In this document: in pieces, positions 18,267 through 27,213 of the stretch
How positions within the stretch are numbered: position 1 is the stretch's first letter
How the letters are laid out: each line of letters starts with the position of its first letter
Origin: Azospirillum oleiclasticum
Lineage (GTDB): Bacteria; Pseudomonadota; Alphaproteobacteria; Azospirillales; Azospirillaceae
NCBI RefSeq assembly: GCF_013423485.1
Contig: NZ_JABFFR010000001.1
Location: forward strand, 620,001-684,000
Length of the DNA: 64,000 nucleotides
Direction of reading: 5' to 3'
Position numbers and translations under genes: made by a program
Notes under the pieces: model-generated
Databases searched by the model: none
What the model was told of the DNA's origin: nothing
What the model saw: the letters and a program-made list of their open reading frames with translations, nothing else

Positions 18267-19061
18267 TCACATGTACCCCGCGCTGCGCAGCCGCTCGAAG
18301 CTGTCTTCTGATTCGTTGTCCATGGCGCGGCCGGCGCGCTCGGGCACGCGGGTCACGGCCAGTTCGGCGATGATGTCGTCGATGGTCGCGGCATGGCTGG
18401 CGACCGGGAAGGTGATGTTCTTCTCTCCCAGCGAACGGTAACGCTGGCCGTCGCGCGCGAAATACAGCGGCACGATCGGGATTTCCTCGCGCTTGGAATA
18501 GCGCCATATGTCGATCTCGGTCCAGTGCAGCAACGGGTGGATGCGCACGTGGGTGCCCTCGGCGAAGCGGGTCTTGTAATGGTCCCAGAACTCCGCCGGC
18601 TGGTCCTTCACGTCCCAGGCACCGTCGAGTGTGCGCGGGCTGAAGATGCGTTCCTTGGCGCGGGTCGCCTGCTCGTCGCGGCGGATGCCGACGAATACCC
18701 CCTGGTAGCCGCCGTCGCGCAGCAGGTTGCGCAGGCCTTCGGTCTTGCGGGCGGCGGCGCGGGTCAGCGGAGGCAGGGTGGGGTCCATCGCCTCTTCCGG
18801 CGGGCATTGCTCGACCTTCAGGTCCAACTCCCATTCCCGCGCGATGCGGTCGCGGAAGGCGTAGACCTCCGGCAGTTCCATGGCGGTGTCGAGCTGCACG
18901 ACGGGGAAGGGCACCCGGCCGAAGAAGGCCTTGCGGCACAGCCAGAGCAGGACGTTGCTGTCCTTGCCGATCGACCAGAGCAGGGCGAGCTTGTCGATGC
19001 GGTTGTAGGCTTCGCGCAGGATGTAGACGCTCTGGCTTTCGAGCTGGTCGAGATCGGTCAT
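18267..19061 (-). CDS. cysD: sulfate adenylyltransferase subunit 2
   Basis: 264 residues from ATG 19061, which overlaps the cysH stop (ATGA). The PP-loop ATP pyrophosphatase motif is '[12 protein letters not shown]'; '[13 protein letters not shown]', '[17 protein letters not shown]' and '[12 protein letters not shown]' are conserved CysD blocks. It adenylates sulfate to APS in complex with CysN. The upstream continuation of the open frame is an artefact of the cysH region. It lies between cysH and cysNC in one operon. Confidence 0.94.
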   Translation of the reverse strand: MTDLDQLESQSVYILREAYNRIDKLALLWSIGKDSNVLLWLCRKAFFGRVPFPVVQLDTAMELPEVYAFRDRIAREWELDLKVEQCPPEEAMDPTLPPLTRAAARKTEGLRNLLRDGGYQGVFVGIRRDEQATRAKERIFSPRTLDGAWDVKDQPAEFWDHYKTRFAEGTHVRIHPLLHWTEIDIWRYSKREEIPIVPLYFARDGQRYRSLGEKNITFPVASHAATIDDIIAELAVTRVPERAGRAMDNESEDSFERLRSAGYM

Positions 19062-19789
19062 GGGATGATTCCGGTTCCGGCGGTGTGGATTCCGCATTCG
19101 GTCTTGGCGGTTCCGGCCCACCGGCCGGAACGCGGGTCGGCGCCGGAGGCGACACGATCGGTGCAGGTGTAGCAACCGACCGACGGGAAGCCGTCTGCCT
19201 CCAGCGGATGGCGCGGCAGGCCGCGCCGGGTGAACTCGTCCTCGATGCGCTGGCGCGTCCAACTGGCCAGCGGGTTGACCTTGATGCGGCCGTTCTGCGC
19301 CTCGAACAGGGGCAGGGAGGCGCGGGTGGTCGACTGGAAGCGCTTGCGCCCGGTGATCCAGGCGTCGAACCCGTGCAGCGCGCGCTCCAGCGGCAGGGTC
19401 TTGCGGATGTGGCAGCAGCCGTCGGCGTCGCGGGTGAACATCAGCCCGTCGGCATCCCGCTCCGCCACGGCCGCAGCGTCCGGCCGCACCACCCGCAGGT
19501 CGGTCAGACCCAGCCGGTGCGCCAGATCGTCGCGGTAGCGGTGCGTTTCCCCGAACAGCTTGCCGGTGTCGATGGCGATCACCGGGATGGACGGGTCCAC
19601 CTCCGCCACCAGGGCCAGCAGCACCGCCGATTCCGTGCCGAAGGACGACACCACCGCCAGCCGGCCGGGACAGTCCCGCTGGATGGCGTCGATGACCGCG
19701 ACCCCGGCGAGATGGGCGAAACGCCGGTTGAGCTGGGCGGCGCGCTGGTCGAGCGCAACCGGTGCCGGATCGTGGGAGGAGGCCAACAT
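19058..19789 (-). CDS. cysH: APS reductase (4Fe-4S type)
   Basis: 243 residues. The PP-loop-like nucleotide site is 'VVSSFGTESAVLL', and the catalytic cysteine is in the C-terminal 'ECGIH' (Cys232). Two cysteine pairs, CC at 125-126 and CxxC at 206-209, are the iron-sulfur ligands that distinguish adenylyl-sulfate reductases from PAPS reductases. It reduces APS to sulfite and AMP with thioredoxin or glutathione electrons. ATG 19789 gives a family-like N-terminus, although no good ribosome site precedes it; ATG 19837 is an alternative. First gene of cysH-cysD-cysNC. Confidence 0.92.
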   Translation of the reverse strand: MLASSHDPAPVALDQRAAQLNRRFAHLAGVAVIDAIQRDCPGRLAVVSSFGTESAVLLALVAEVDPSIPVIAIDTGKLFGETHRYRDDLAHRLGLTDLRVVRPDAAAVAERDADGLMFTRDADGCCHIRKTLPLERALHGFDAWITGRKRFQSTTRASLPLFEAQNGRIKVNPLASWTRQRIEDEFTRRGLPRHPLEADGFPSVGCYTCTDRVASGADPRSGRWAGTAKTECGIHTAGTGIIP

Positions 19790-20007
19790 GTCTATTGTAT
19801 CCACACAAATGAACTGTGCTTCATCACGATTCCACATATTCAACTTCGCGACAAGGGCCTAATTTTTAGCATGCGAGATATGTGCAATAGGAACCGGCGG
19901 CGCGTGAAATGTGTTGATTGCTTGACCGGCGCGGCGGTAAAACACATATGTTGAAACCACAGCGCCGCTGGAAAATTCAACGGCACGTACAGTGTGAAAG
20001 CCCGAGC
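19790..20007. promoter_or_regulatory. divergent control region of the sulfur genes
   Basis: This 218-bp AT-enriched gap separates cysH from the siroheme/sulfite operon. It contains three CACATAT elements: 19833-19839 (+), 19878-19884 (inverted, ATATGTG) and 19943-19949 (+). The last lies in an ACATATGT palindrome. Such repeats suggest shared control of both operons by a CysB/Cbl-like regulator, which is not encoded in the window. Promoter boxes could not be placed. Confidence 0.4.
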
Positions 20008-20565
20008 ATGATCCCGCTGATCATCGATCCCGCAAAGCTGCGCATCGCGCTCGTCGGCACAGGGCCGCTGGCCCTGCGCCGTCTGGAGCTGCTGCGTGCC
20101 GGCGGGGCCGGCCCGGCGGTTTTCGCGCCCGGTGGCGACGGCGCGCTGGAAGCGCTGGCGGGGGAGACCTATCAGCCGCGCATGCCCGACGCCGCCGATC
20201 TGGCCGGCGTGCATGTGCTGTTCGTGGCAGGTCTGGCCGACGACGCGGGGGAGACGCTGGCGGCCGAGGCGCGCGCGCTCGGCATTCTCGTGAACGTCGA
20301 GGACGTGATCCCGCTGTGTGATTTCCATGTCCCGTCGATCGTGCGGCGGGGCGACCTGCTGCTGACCGTGTCCACCCGCGGGCGCAGCCCCGGCCTCTCG
20401 CGCCTCCTGCGGCTGGCGCTGGAGCGGCTGTTCCCCGCCGTCTGGGCCAAGCGGCTCGATCGCGCCGCGGATCTGCGCGACCGGATGCGGGCCGAAGGTG
20501 CCGACGGTGCGGCGATCAACCGCGCGGTCGAATTGCTCGCCACCGAGGAGGGTTGGCTGCCGTGA
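20008..20565 (+). CDS. precorrin-2 dehydrogenase / sirohydrochlorin ferrochelatase domain protein
   Basis: 185 residues, corresponding to the N-terminal half of CysG (Met8p-like). The NAD fold starts 'LRIALVGTGPLALRRLELL', with 'ILVNVEDVIPLCDFHVPSIVRRGDLLLTVST' blocks in the expected order (Asn-Val-x-Asp core, FxxPS). It oxidises precorrin-2 to sirohydrochlorin and may insert iron, giving the siroheme needed by sulfite reductase. GAAAG precedes ATG 20008. Its stop overlaps the start of the SUMT gene, so the two halves of a CysG-like function are encoded by adjacent coupled genes. Confidence 0.88.
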   Translation: MIPLIIDPAKLRIALVGTGPLALRRLELLRAGGAGPAVFAPGGDGALEALAGETYQPRMPDAADLAGVHVLFVAGLADDAGETLAAEARALGILVNVEDVIPLCDFHVPSIVRRGDLLLTVSTRGRSPGLSRLLRLALERLFPAVWAKRLDRAADLRDRMRAEGADGAAINRAVELLATEEGWLP

Positions 20566-21398
20566 CCCCCTTTGCGAAGCTCCGCCTTCCCGCCTTCGAT
20601 CCGGGCAGCGTCTGGCTGGCCGGTGCCGGCCCCGGCGATCCGGGTCTGCTGACCCTGCTTGCCGCCAAGGCGCTGGACGAGGCGGACGTGGTCGTGCACG
20701 ACGCGCTCGTCTCGGCCGACATCCTCGACCTCGCCGGGCCGCAGGCCGAGCTGGTCGATCTCGGCAAGCGGGGCGGCCGTCCGTCGCCCAAGCAGGCGGA
20801 GATCAACGAGCGGCTCGTATCCTTGGCCCGGCAGGGCCACCGCGTGCTGCGGCTGAAGGGCGGCGATCCCTTCGTCTTCGGCCGCGGCGGGGAGGAGTGC
20901 CTGGCGCTGGCCGAGGCCGGCATCCGCTTCCGCGTGGTGCCGGGGGTGACCGCGGGCATCGGTGGGCTGGCCTACGCCGGCATTCCGCTGACGCATCGCG
21001 GCCTTGCCACCACCGCGACCTTCGTCACCGGTCACGACAAGTCCGGCGCGCTGCCGGAGGCCGTGGAATGGGCGACGCTCGCCCGGCTGCCGGGTGCGCT
21101 CGTCTTCTACATGGCGCTCGGCACCATCGCGGAGATTTCCCGCCGGCTGATCGAGGCGGGCAAGCCGCCGATGACGCCCGTCGCCATCGTGTCCAGCGCC
21201 ACCACCGCGACCCAGACCGTCGTCGAGACCTGCCTCGCCCACGCCGGCCGCGACGCCGTGCGCTTCCAGGCCAAGGCCCCGGCCATCATCGCCGTCGGCG
21301 AGGTGGTGCGGGTGCGCGGCTGGCTCGGCGCCTGGCAGCAATCCACCGAATCCACCCCCATCCCATCCGGCCGCGCCGCCGCTGCGCTGAGCGCGTGA
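20562..21398 (+). CDS. cobA: uroporphyrinogen-III C-methyltransferase (SUMT)
   Basis: 278 residues from GTG 20562, which overlaps the previous stop and has GAGGAGGG 9 nt upstream; a TTG at 20553 is also in frame. Signatures: 'AGAGPGDPGLLTL' (glycine-rich SAM loop), 'RLKGGDPFVFGRGGEE' and 'VVPGVTAG'. It adds two methyl groups from S-adenosylmethionine to uroporphyrinogen III, forming precorrin-2, the substrate of the preceding enzyme. Here it serves siroheme synthesis for CysI. Confidence 0.92.
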   Translation: MTPFAKLRLPAFDPGSVWLAGAGPGDPGLLTLLAAKALDEADVVVHDALVSADILDLAGPQAELVDLGKRGGRPSPKQAEINERLVSLARQGHRVLRLKGGDPFVFGRGGEECLALAEAGIRFRVVPGVTAGIGGLAYAGIPLTHRGLATTATFVTGHDKSGALPEAVEWATLARLPGALVFYMALGTIAEISRRLIEAGKPPMTPVAIVSSATTATQTVVETCLAHAGRDAVRFQAKAPAIIAVGEVVRVRGWLGAWQQSTESTPIPSGRAAAALSA

Positions 21399-21430
21399 CC
21401 GCCCAAGCCCACCTGAAGGAAGAAGAAGCC

Positions 21431-21739
21431 ATGAGCACGAAGGCCATCACCGCGAACCGCCTGCGCGACGGCTCGGTTGTCTGGTATGGAAAGGACGGTC
21501 TGTGGGTCGATACGGTCGACCGGGCCGCGGTGTACGAGGCCGGCGCCATCGACGGCGCTTTGGCCCTTGCGAAGCAGGGTCTGCTTGATCAGATCGTGGT
21601 CGACGTGTACGCCATCGATGTCAAGCTGTCCGAGGGCCGGCCGGTGCCCCTGCGCTACCGCGAGTGGCTGCGGGCGAACGGCCCCAGCGTGCGGACGGAT
21701 CTCGGCAAGCAGGCGTCGGCGCTCGCCTACGCGTTCTGA
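21431..21739 (+). CDS. DUF2849 protein of the sulfite reductase operon
   Basis: 102 residues, no signal or membrane segment. Features: 'ANRLRDGSVVWYG', a conserved opening of DUF2849 proteins, and a middle 'YAIDVKLSEGRPVPLRYREWLRANGP'-type segment. DUF2849 genes are commonly found beside cysG/cysI in alphaproteobacteria, and this copy lies between cobA and cysI in a tight operon. The biochemical role is unknown; an accessory role in sulfite reduction is inferred from context only. GAAGGAAG precedes ATG 21431. Confidence 0.85.
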   Translation: MSTKAITANRLRDGSVVWYGKDGLWVDTVDRAAVYEAGAIDGALALAKQGLLDQIVVDVYAIDVKLSEGRPVPLRYREWLRANGPSVRTDLGKQASALAYAF

Positions 21740-21768
21740 CCCACAGCGTTTCTGAACGGATCCCAGTC

Positions 21769-23454
21769 ATGACCTCCAGCACCGGGCCGGTCGGCCTCTA
21801 CCAGTACGACGCCGTCGATCGCGAGTTCGTACACGAACGGGTCGAGCAGTTCCGCGGCCAGGTCGAACGGCGGCTGGCGGGTGACCTGACGGAGGACGAG
21901 TTCAAGCCGCTGCGGCTGATGAACGGGCTGTACCTCCAGCTCCACGCGTACATGCTGCGCATCGCCGTGCCGTACGGCGTGCTCAGCTCCACCCAGATGC
22001 GCCGGCTGGCGCACATCGGGCGCGTGCACGACAAGGGCTACGGCCACTTCACCACCCGCCAGAACCTGCAGTTCAACTGGATCAAGCTGGCCGAGACGCC
22101 GGACATCCTGGGCGAGCTGGCGGACGTGAACATGCACGCCATCCAGACCAGCGGGAACTGCATCCGCAACGTCACCACCGACCAGTTCTGCGGTGCGGCG
22201 GCGGACGAGGTGATCGACCCGCGGGTGTACGCGGAGATCCTGCGGCAGTGGTCGACCAACCACCCGGAATTCTCCTTCCTGCCGCGCAAGTTCAAGATCG
22301 CCATCTCCGGCAGCCCGGCTGACCGGGCGGCGGTGAAGGTGCACGACATCGGCCTGCTGGCGAAGCGGAACGCCGAGGACGAGGTGGGCTTCGAGGTGTG
22401 GGTCGGCGGCGGGCTCGGCCGCTCCCCCTTCGTCGCCAAGAAGGCGCGCGACTGGGTGCCGGAGGCGGACGGGCTGGCCTATCTGGAAGCCATCCTGCGC
22501 GTCTACAACCAGTTCGGCCGCCGCGACAACATGTACAAGGCGCGCATCAAGATCCTGGTGCACGAGCTGGGGATCGAGAAGTTCCTGACCCATGTGGACG
22601 CCGAGTTCGCGCGCATCCGCGGGCCAAAGTTCGCGCTCGATCCGGAGCTCGTGGCGGCCATCCAGGCGCGCTTCGCGCCGCCCCCGCTGGCCGACCTGCC
22701 CGGGCACTGTCCGGAGTTCGAAGCGGCGAAGGCCAGCGACCCGGCCTTCGCCCGCTGGGTGGCGACCAACACAGTCGCCCACAAGGCGCCGGGCTACATC
22801 TGCGCCACCCTCTCGCTGAAGCCCATCGGCGGCATCCCCGGCGACGCCACGTCGGAGCAGATGGAGGCGGTGGCCGACCTCGCCGACCGATACAGCTTCG
22901 GCGAGATCCGCGTGGCGCACGAGCAGAACCTGGTGCTGGCCCATGTCCGCAAGGACGCGCTGCACGCCCTGTGGACGGAGCTGAAGGCGCATGACCTCGC
23001 CACCCCCAACATCGGGCTGGTCAGCGACATCATCGCCTGCCCCGGCCTGGACTACTGCGCGCTTGCCAACGCGCGGGCCATCCCGATCGCGCAGGGGATT
23101 TCCGAGCGCTTCGCCGACCTCGACCGCCAGCTCGCCATCGGCGACCTGAGCATCAACATCAGCGGCTGCATCAACGCCTGCGGCCATCACCATGTGGCCA
23201 ACATCGGCATCCTGGGCGTGGACAAGAAGGGCGTGGAGTTCTACCAGATCACCGTCGGTGGCAACGCCGGCATCGACGCCGCCATCGGCGACATCGTCGG
23301 CCCGGCCCTGCCGGCGGAGGAGGTGCCCGCCGCCATCGAGGCGCTGGTGAACGTCTACCTCCACTACCGCAAGGATGGCGAGCGCTTCATCGACACGCTC
23401 GGCCGCATCGGCATCCAGCCCTTCAAGGAGACCCTCTATGCCGCTGCTGCGTGA
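21769..23454 (+). CDS. cysI: assimilatory sulfite reductase hemoprotein
   Basis: 561 residues in the usual duplicated siroheme/4Fe-4S architecture. Cluster ligands are the pairs in 'CPGLDYC' and 'GCINACGHH' near 430-480; siroheme-contact segments 'KGYGHFTTRQNLQFNW' and 'TSGNCIRNVTTD' are present. It reduces sulfite to sulfide with six electrons. No flavoprotein CysJ gene is in the cluster, so ferredoxin or another donor is likely. It is flanked by DUF2849 and DUF934 genes; the DUF934 start lies inside its last 17 bases. Confidence 0.93.
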   Translation: MTSSTGPVGLYQYDAVDREFVHERVEQFRGQVERRLAGDLTEDEFKPLRLMNGLYLQLHAYMLRIAVPYGVLSSTQMRRLAHIGRVHDKGYGHFTTRQNLQFNWIKLAETPDILGELADVNMHAIQTSGNCIRNVTTDQFCGAAADEVIDPRVYAEILRQWSTNHPEFSFLPRKFKIAISGSPADRAAVKVHDIGLLAKRNAEDEVGFEVWVGGGLGRSPFVAKKARDWVPEADGLAYLEAILRVYNQFGRRDNMYKARIKILVHELGIEKFLTHVDAEFARIRGPKFALDPELVAAIQARFAPPPLADLPGHCPEFEAAKASDPAFARWVATNTVAHKAPGYICATLSLKPIGGIPGDATSEQMEAVADLADRYSFGEIRVAHEQNLVLAHVRKDALHALWTELKAHDLATPNIGLVSDIIACPGLDYCALANARAIPIAQGISERFADLDRQLAIGDLSINISGCINACGHHHVANIGILGVDKKGVEFYQITVGGNAGIDAAIGDIVGPALPAEEVPAAIEALVNVYLHYRKDGERFIDTLGRIGIQPFKETLYAAAA

Positions 23455-23938
23455 GACCGGTGAGGCCGTCGCCGACGCCTGGACCATCCTGCCCGACGAC
23501 CGGCCGGTGCCCGCCGGGGGCGCCGTGGTGGTCAGCCTGAAACGCTGGCGGGAGGAGCGCGAGACGCTCGCCGGCCGCGACGCGCCGCTGGGCGTGCTGC
23601 TGCCGTCCGGCGCGCTGGCGTCGGACGTCGCCCCGGATCTCCAGCGCCTCGGCCTGATCGCCCTGGACTTCCCGAAGTTCCGCGACGGCCGCGGCTTCAC
23701 CGTCGCCCGCGAGCTGCGCGAGCGCTTCGGCTACACTGGCGAGATCCGCGCCACCGGCCACGTCATCGCCGACCAGTTCCCGCTGCTGGTCCGCTGCGGC
23801 GTCAGCACCGTGCAGGTGCCGGACACCGCCAAGCTGGACCAGTGGCAGGCGGCGCTCGGCACGCTGACCATCGCCTACCAGAAGGCGGTGGCCGGCGAGG
23901 AACTGCCGCTGTCGCTGCGGCGGTTCAAGGTGGCGTGA
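23438..23938 (+). CDS. DUF934 protein of the sulfite reductase operon
   Basis: 166 residues. AAGGAG lies 7 nt before ATG 23438, within the end of cysI. Diagnostic blocks of DUF934 are 'LDFPKFRDGRGFTVARELRERFGYTGEIRA' in parts, 'GHVIADQFPLLVRCG' and 'YQKAV'. No cofactor motif or signal is visible. The family is found almost only behind sulfite reductase genes and is thought to assist it, possibly in electron transfer or assembly, but the mechanism is unknown. It is the last gene of this operon. Confidence 0.88.
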   Translation: MPLLRETGEAVADAWTILPDDRPVPAGGAVVVSLKRWREERETLAGRDAPLGVLLPSGALASDVAPDLQRLGLIALDFPKFRDGRGFTVARELRERFGYTGEIRATGHVIADQFPLLVRCGVSTVQVPDTAKLDQWQAALGTLTIAYQKAVAGEELPLSLRRFKVA

Positions 23939-23957
23939 GGGCGCGCATCGCCCCCCG

Positions 23958-25607
23958 TCACCCCCCGGTCAACGCCCGCGCCTGCTCGCGCAGCACGAAC
24001 TTCTGGATCTTTCCCGTCGACGTCTTCGGCAGGGTGGTGAAGACCACCGTGCGCGGGGCCTTGAAGTGGGCGAGGTGGGTACGGCACCAGGCGATGATGT
24101 CGGCCTCGGTGGCGTCCGCCCCGTCGCGCAGCGTCACGAAGGCGCAGGGGGTCTCGCCCCATTTTTCGTCGGGGCGGGCGACGACGGCGGCCTCCAGCAC
24201 CGCGGGGTGGCGATAGAGCACCGACTCCACCTCGATGGTCGAGATGTTCTCGCCACCGGAGATGATGATGTCCTTGGAGCGGTCCTTCAGCTCGATGTAG
24301 CCGTCGGGGTGCTGGACGCCGAGATCCCCGGTGTGGAACCAGCCGCCCTGGAACGCCTCCTCGGTCGCCCGCGGGTTCTTCAGGTAGCCCTTCATCACTG
24401 TGTTGCCGCGCATGAAGATCTCGCCCATCGTCTGCCCGTCCCAGGGGACGGGGGCGAGGGTGACGGGATCGGCCACCATCACGCCCTCCAGCGTCACGTA
24501 ATTGACGCCCTGGCGGGCCTTCAGCCGGGCGCGCTCTTCCAGCGACAGCACGTCCCACTGCTCGTGCCAGGCGCAGATGGTGACGGGACCGTACACCTCG
24601 GTCAGGCCGTAGACATGGGCGATCTCGAAGCCCTGGCGCTCCATGGCCTCGATCACCGCGGCGGGCGGGGCGGCCCCGGCGGTCATCATGCGGATGCCGC
24701 GCGGCAGCTCGCGCCGCTGGTCGGCCGGCGCGTTGCAGATCAGCCCCATGATGATCGGCGCGCCGCAGAAATGGGTGACGCCATGGTCGGCCATGGAGTC
24801 GTAGATGGCCTTGGCGGTGATGGTGCGCAGGCACACGTTGGTGCCGGCCATGGCGGCGATGGTCCAGGGGAAGCACCAGCCGTTGCAGTGGAACATCGGC
24901 AGCGTCCACAGATAGACCGGGTGGTGCGGCATCGCCCAGGTCATCACGTTGCCCATGGCGTTCAGCGTGGCGCCGCGGTGGTGATAGACCACGCCCTTGG
25001 GGTTGCCCGTGGTGCCGGAGGTGTAGTTGAGGGCGATGGCCTGCCACTCGTCGGCCGGCATCGGCCAGTCCCAGCCTGGATCGCCGGTCTCCAGAAACGC
25101 CTCGTAGGTCATGGCCCCGATCAGGGTGCCGCCCTTGGCCAGCGGGTCGTCGATGTCGATCACCAGCGGGCGGCGCTCCGGCGGCATCATCCGCACGGCC
25201 CGATCGATCACGCCGGAGAATTCCCGGTCGGTCAGCAGAACCTTCGCCTCGCCATGCTCCAGAATGAAGGCGAGCGCCTCGGCGTCGAGCCGGATGTTCA
25301 GCGCGTTCAGCACGGCCCCGCACATCGGCACGCCGAAATGCGCCTCGAACGCTTCGGGCGTGTTGGGCGCCATCACCGCCACCGTGTCGCCGATTCCGAT
25401 GTCACGGCGGTGTAGGGCTGAAGCCAGGCGCACACAGCGCTGATAGGTCTCCTTCCAACTGCGGTGGATTGACCCGTGGATCACCGCAACCCTTTCGGGA
25501 TAGACTGAGGCCGTTCGGCGCAGAAAGGACAGGGGGGTCAGCGGGACGTTGTTGGCCGCGTTGCGGTCCAGATCCGTTTCGTATGGATTGCGACGGCTCT
25601 CGCTCAT
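23958..25607 (-). CDS. AMP-forming acyl-CoA synthetase (DmdB-like)
   Basis: 549 residues of the ANL superfamily. ATP/AMP loop 'NYTSGTTGNPKGVVYHH', 'YGLTEVYGP', 'TGDLG', 'DRSKDIIISGGENIS' hinge and the acyl-adenylation Lys in 'PKTSTGKIQK' are intact. It makes an acyl-CoA from a carboxylic acid, ATP and CoA. The pattern 'PMFHCNGWCFPWT' is shared with medium-chain and 3-methylmercaptopropionyl-CoA ligases, so the substrate could be either kind. It converges on the DUF934 gene and is divergent from a solute-binding protein. No catabolic operon partners adjoin. Confidence 0.87.
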   Translation of the reverse strand: MSESRRNPYETDLDRNAANNVPLTPLSFLRRTASVYPERVAVIHGSIHRSWKETYQRCVRLASALHRRDIGIGDTVAVMAPNTPEAFEAHFGVPMCGAVLNALNIRLDAEALAFILEHGEAKVLLTDREFSGVIDRAVRMMPPERRPLVIDIDDPLAKGGTLIGAMTYEAFLETGDPGWDWPMPADEWQAIALNYTSGTTGNPKGVVYHHRGATLNAMGNVMTWAMPHHPVYLWTLPMFHCNGWCFPWTIAAMAGTNVCLRTITAKAIYDSMADHGVTHFCGAPIIMGLICNAPADQRRELPRGIRMMTAGAAPPAAVIEAMERQGFEIAHVYGLTEVYGPVTICAWHEQWDVLSLEERARLKARQGVNYVTLEGVMVADPVTLAPVPWDGQTMGEIFMRGNTVMKGYLKNPRATEEAFQGGWFHTGDLGVQHPDGYIELKDRSKDIIISGGENISTIEVESVLYRHPAVLEAAVVARPDEKWGETPCAFVTLRDGADATEADIIAWCRTHLAHFKAPRTVVFTTLPKTSTGKIQKFVLREQARALTGG

Positions 25608-25722
25608 GGCGGTTCTCCCCGTTCCCCGATCGTCGGCATGGCACCAGTGGGGACGAGTCTTGCCACGGGTGCCGGCGAAGGGAAAGGGCCGGTGCGCGGC
25701 CCGATGTCAAGGAGCGCGAGCG

Positions 25723-26448
25723 GTGACGCCTCGGGTGGTCTGGATACTCCTCGCACTGCTGACCGCGGCACCCACATGGGCGCAGACGGTGGAGCCGGAA
25801 TTCCGTGTCGTGACCACCAGCTTCCCGCCCTTCAGCGTGGAGGTGGACGGCCGGGTGCGCGGTGTCGCGGCCGACCTCGTGCAGGCCGTTCTGGACGACC
25901 TCGGCGTGCGCACGCCGATCGAGGTCTTTCCCTGGGCCAGGGCCTACGAGACGGCGCGGCGCGGGCCCCAGGTCCTGATCTTCCAGATCGCCCGGACGGC
26001 GGAGCGGGAGACACAGTTCAAGTGGGTGGGCGAGGTCGCCTCTTACGACGTCCATCTCTACCGCCGGGCGGACCGTACGGAGATCGCTCCGGCCGGGTTG
26101 GCGGATGCGGCGCGCTGGAAGATCGGCGGCCTGCTGCGGGATGTGAAGACCACCCATCTCCAGGAGCAGGGCGTGGCGGTCACCACATACTCCGACGAGG
26201 CGAATGGGCTGGCCATGCTGCTCGGCGGACGGATCGACCTGATGCCCTCCGACCGCCAGGCCATGCTGCAGCGCCTGAAGCTCGCCGGGCTGCCGCCCGA
26301 CCGGGTGGTGCCGGTGCTGCGCCTCGACGCCATTTCCGGCCCGCTCTACATGGCCTTCAGCCCCGACACACCGGACGCGCTGGTCCAGCGGGTTCGCGCC
26401 TCGCTCGACCGGGTGCGCGCCGGGCACAAGGACGGCGGCCGCTCCTGA
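25723..26448 (+). CDS. periplasmic solute-binding family 3-type protein
   Basis: 241 residues from GTG 25723 with AAGGAG upstream. A signal peptide ('VWILLALLTAAPTWA') is followed by a short amino-acid-binding-like fold: 'VVTTSFPPFSVEVDGRVRG' (ligand-binding strand with an aromatic Pro-Pro-Phe) and 'DLVQAVLDDLGV'. These stand-alone proteins of the SBP_bac_3 type often lack an ABC partner, and none is present here. Ligand and role are unknown. It ends 3 bp from the converging Uma2 gene. Confidence 0.8.
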   Translation: MTPRVVWILLALLTAAPTWAQTVEPEFRVVTTSFPPFSVEVDGRVRGVAADLVQAVLDDLGVRTPIEVFPWARAYETARRGPQVLIFQIARTAERETQFKWVGEVASYDVHLYRRADRTEIAPAGLADAARWKIGGLLRDVKTTHLQEQGVAVTTYSDEANGLAMLLGGRIDLMPSDRQAMLQRLKLAGLPPDRVVPVLRLDAISGPLYMAFSPDTPDALVQRVRASLDRVRAGHKDGGRS

Positions 26449-26451
26449 CGG

Positions 26452-27003
26452 TCAGCCGAGCGCGCCGTCGTAGATCTCCGCCAGCGGCAGGGCGGCCCCG
26501 ACCGTGGACAGCTCGACCACCGCGTTCAGCCCGGTGAAGACCTGGAACCGCCAGCCGGCCCCGTCGCGCGTGAACAGCTCGACCCGCGCCTCGTTCTGCA
26601 CGACCAGCAGGTAGTGGGCCAAGGACGGCAGCGTCTGGTACGCCGCCCATTTGCCGCCGCGGTCCTCGCCCTCGGTGCTGGGGGACAGGACCTCGATGAT
26701 GACGGTCGGCTCGTCCAGCGTCGTGCGATCGGGCTCGACCGGTTGGCAGACGATGGCGACGTCCGGGTAGAGGCTGGCGAAGGCGGTCACCACCTTGGGC
26801 GTGTCCACGAGAGGGCGGCAGGGGCCATTGCGCATGGCCGATCTCAAGGCGACGACAAGGTTGGTGATGATCGTCGAATGGGCCGCTGTCCCGCCGGTCA
26901 TCATCCGCACGATCCCGTCCACGAACTCGTAGCGTTCGACCTGCCGCTCTTCCCAGGCGACGAACTCCGCGACCGTCCAGGGCTTCCGCAATGCCTTGCC
27001 CAT
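26452..27003 (-). CDS. Uma2-family (DUF820) putative restriction-fold nuclease
   Basis: 183 residues. The PD-(D/E)xK-like core is seen as 'YPDVAIV' (Asp), 'VIIEVLSPST' (Glu) and 'DRGGKWAAYQ' (Lys), with 'RYEFVDGIV' at the N-terminus. Uma2 proteins are abundant in cyanobacteria and present in scattered proteobacteria; their function is unproven although the fold is that of nucleases. It stands alone, without a partner methylase or toxin gene. ATG 27003 gives the usual family start. Confidence 0.85.
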   Translation of the reverse strand: MGKALRKPWTVAEFVAWEERQVERYEFVDGIVRMMTGGTAAHSTIITNLVVALRSAMRNGPCRPLVDTPKVVTAFASLYPDVAIVCQPVEPDRTTLDEPTVIIEVLSPSTEGEDRGGKWAAYQTLPSLAHYLLVVQNEARVELFTRDGAGWRFQVFTGLNAVVELSTVGAALPLAEIYDGALG

Positions 27004-27213
27004 CCTGCTCTCCGCCGTTCGTCGGTACGTTGTTCGACTATACCCGATCAAGCCCAGCCGTTCCACCACACCCCTGCGGCAGCCCGCCGCACCCCCGCTT
27101 CTTCTTTGCATCGGCGCACGCGTGGATGCACAGTAGCCATGCGCCGCGCGCGATCCATCATTGCGCGTGGTACGGAGGAATGCGCAGTTAACGAACTATA
27201 TGGGACGCCCCCG

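Noticed and set aside
18267..19808. Apparent N-terminal extension of CysD
   Set aside because: It overlaps cysH out of frame; the ATGA-type overlap at 19058-19061 and CysD homology define the true start.
26614..27213. Upstream extension of the propionyl-CoA synthetase frame
   Set aside because: It lies antisense to the Uma2 gene and encodes nothing recognisable; the enzyme family begins at 27214.
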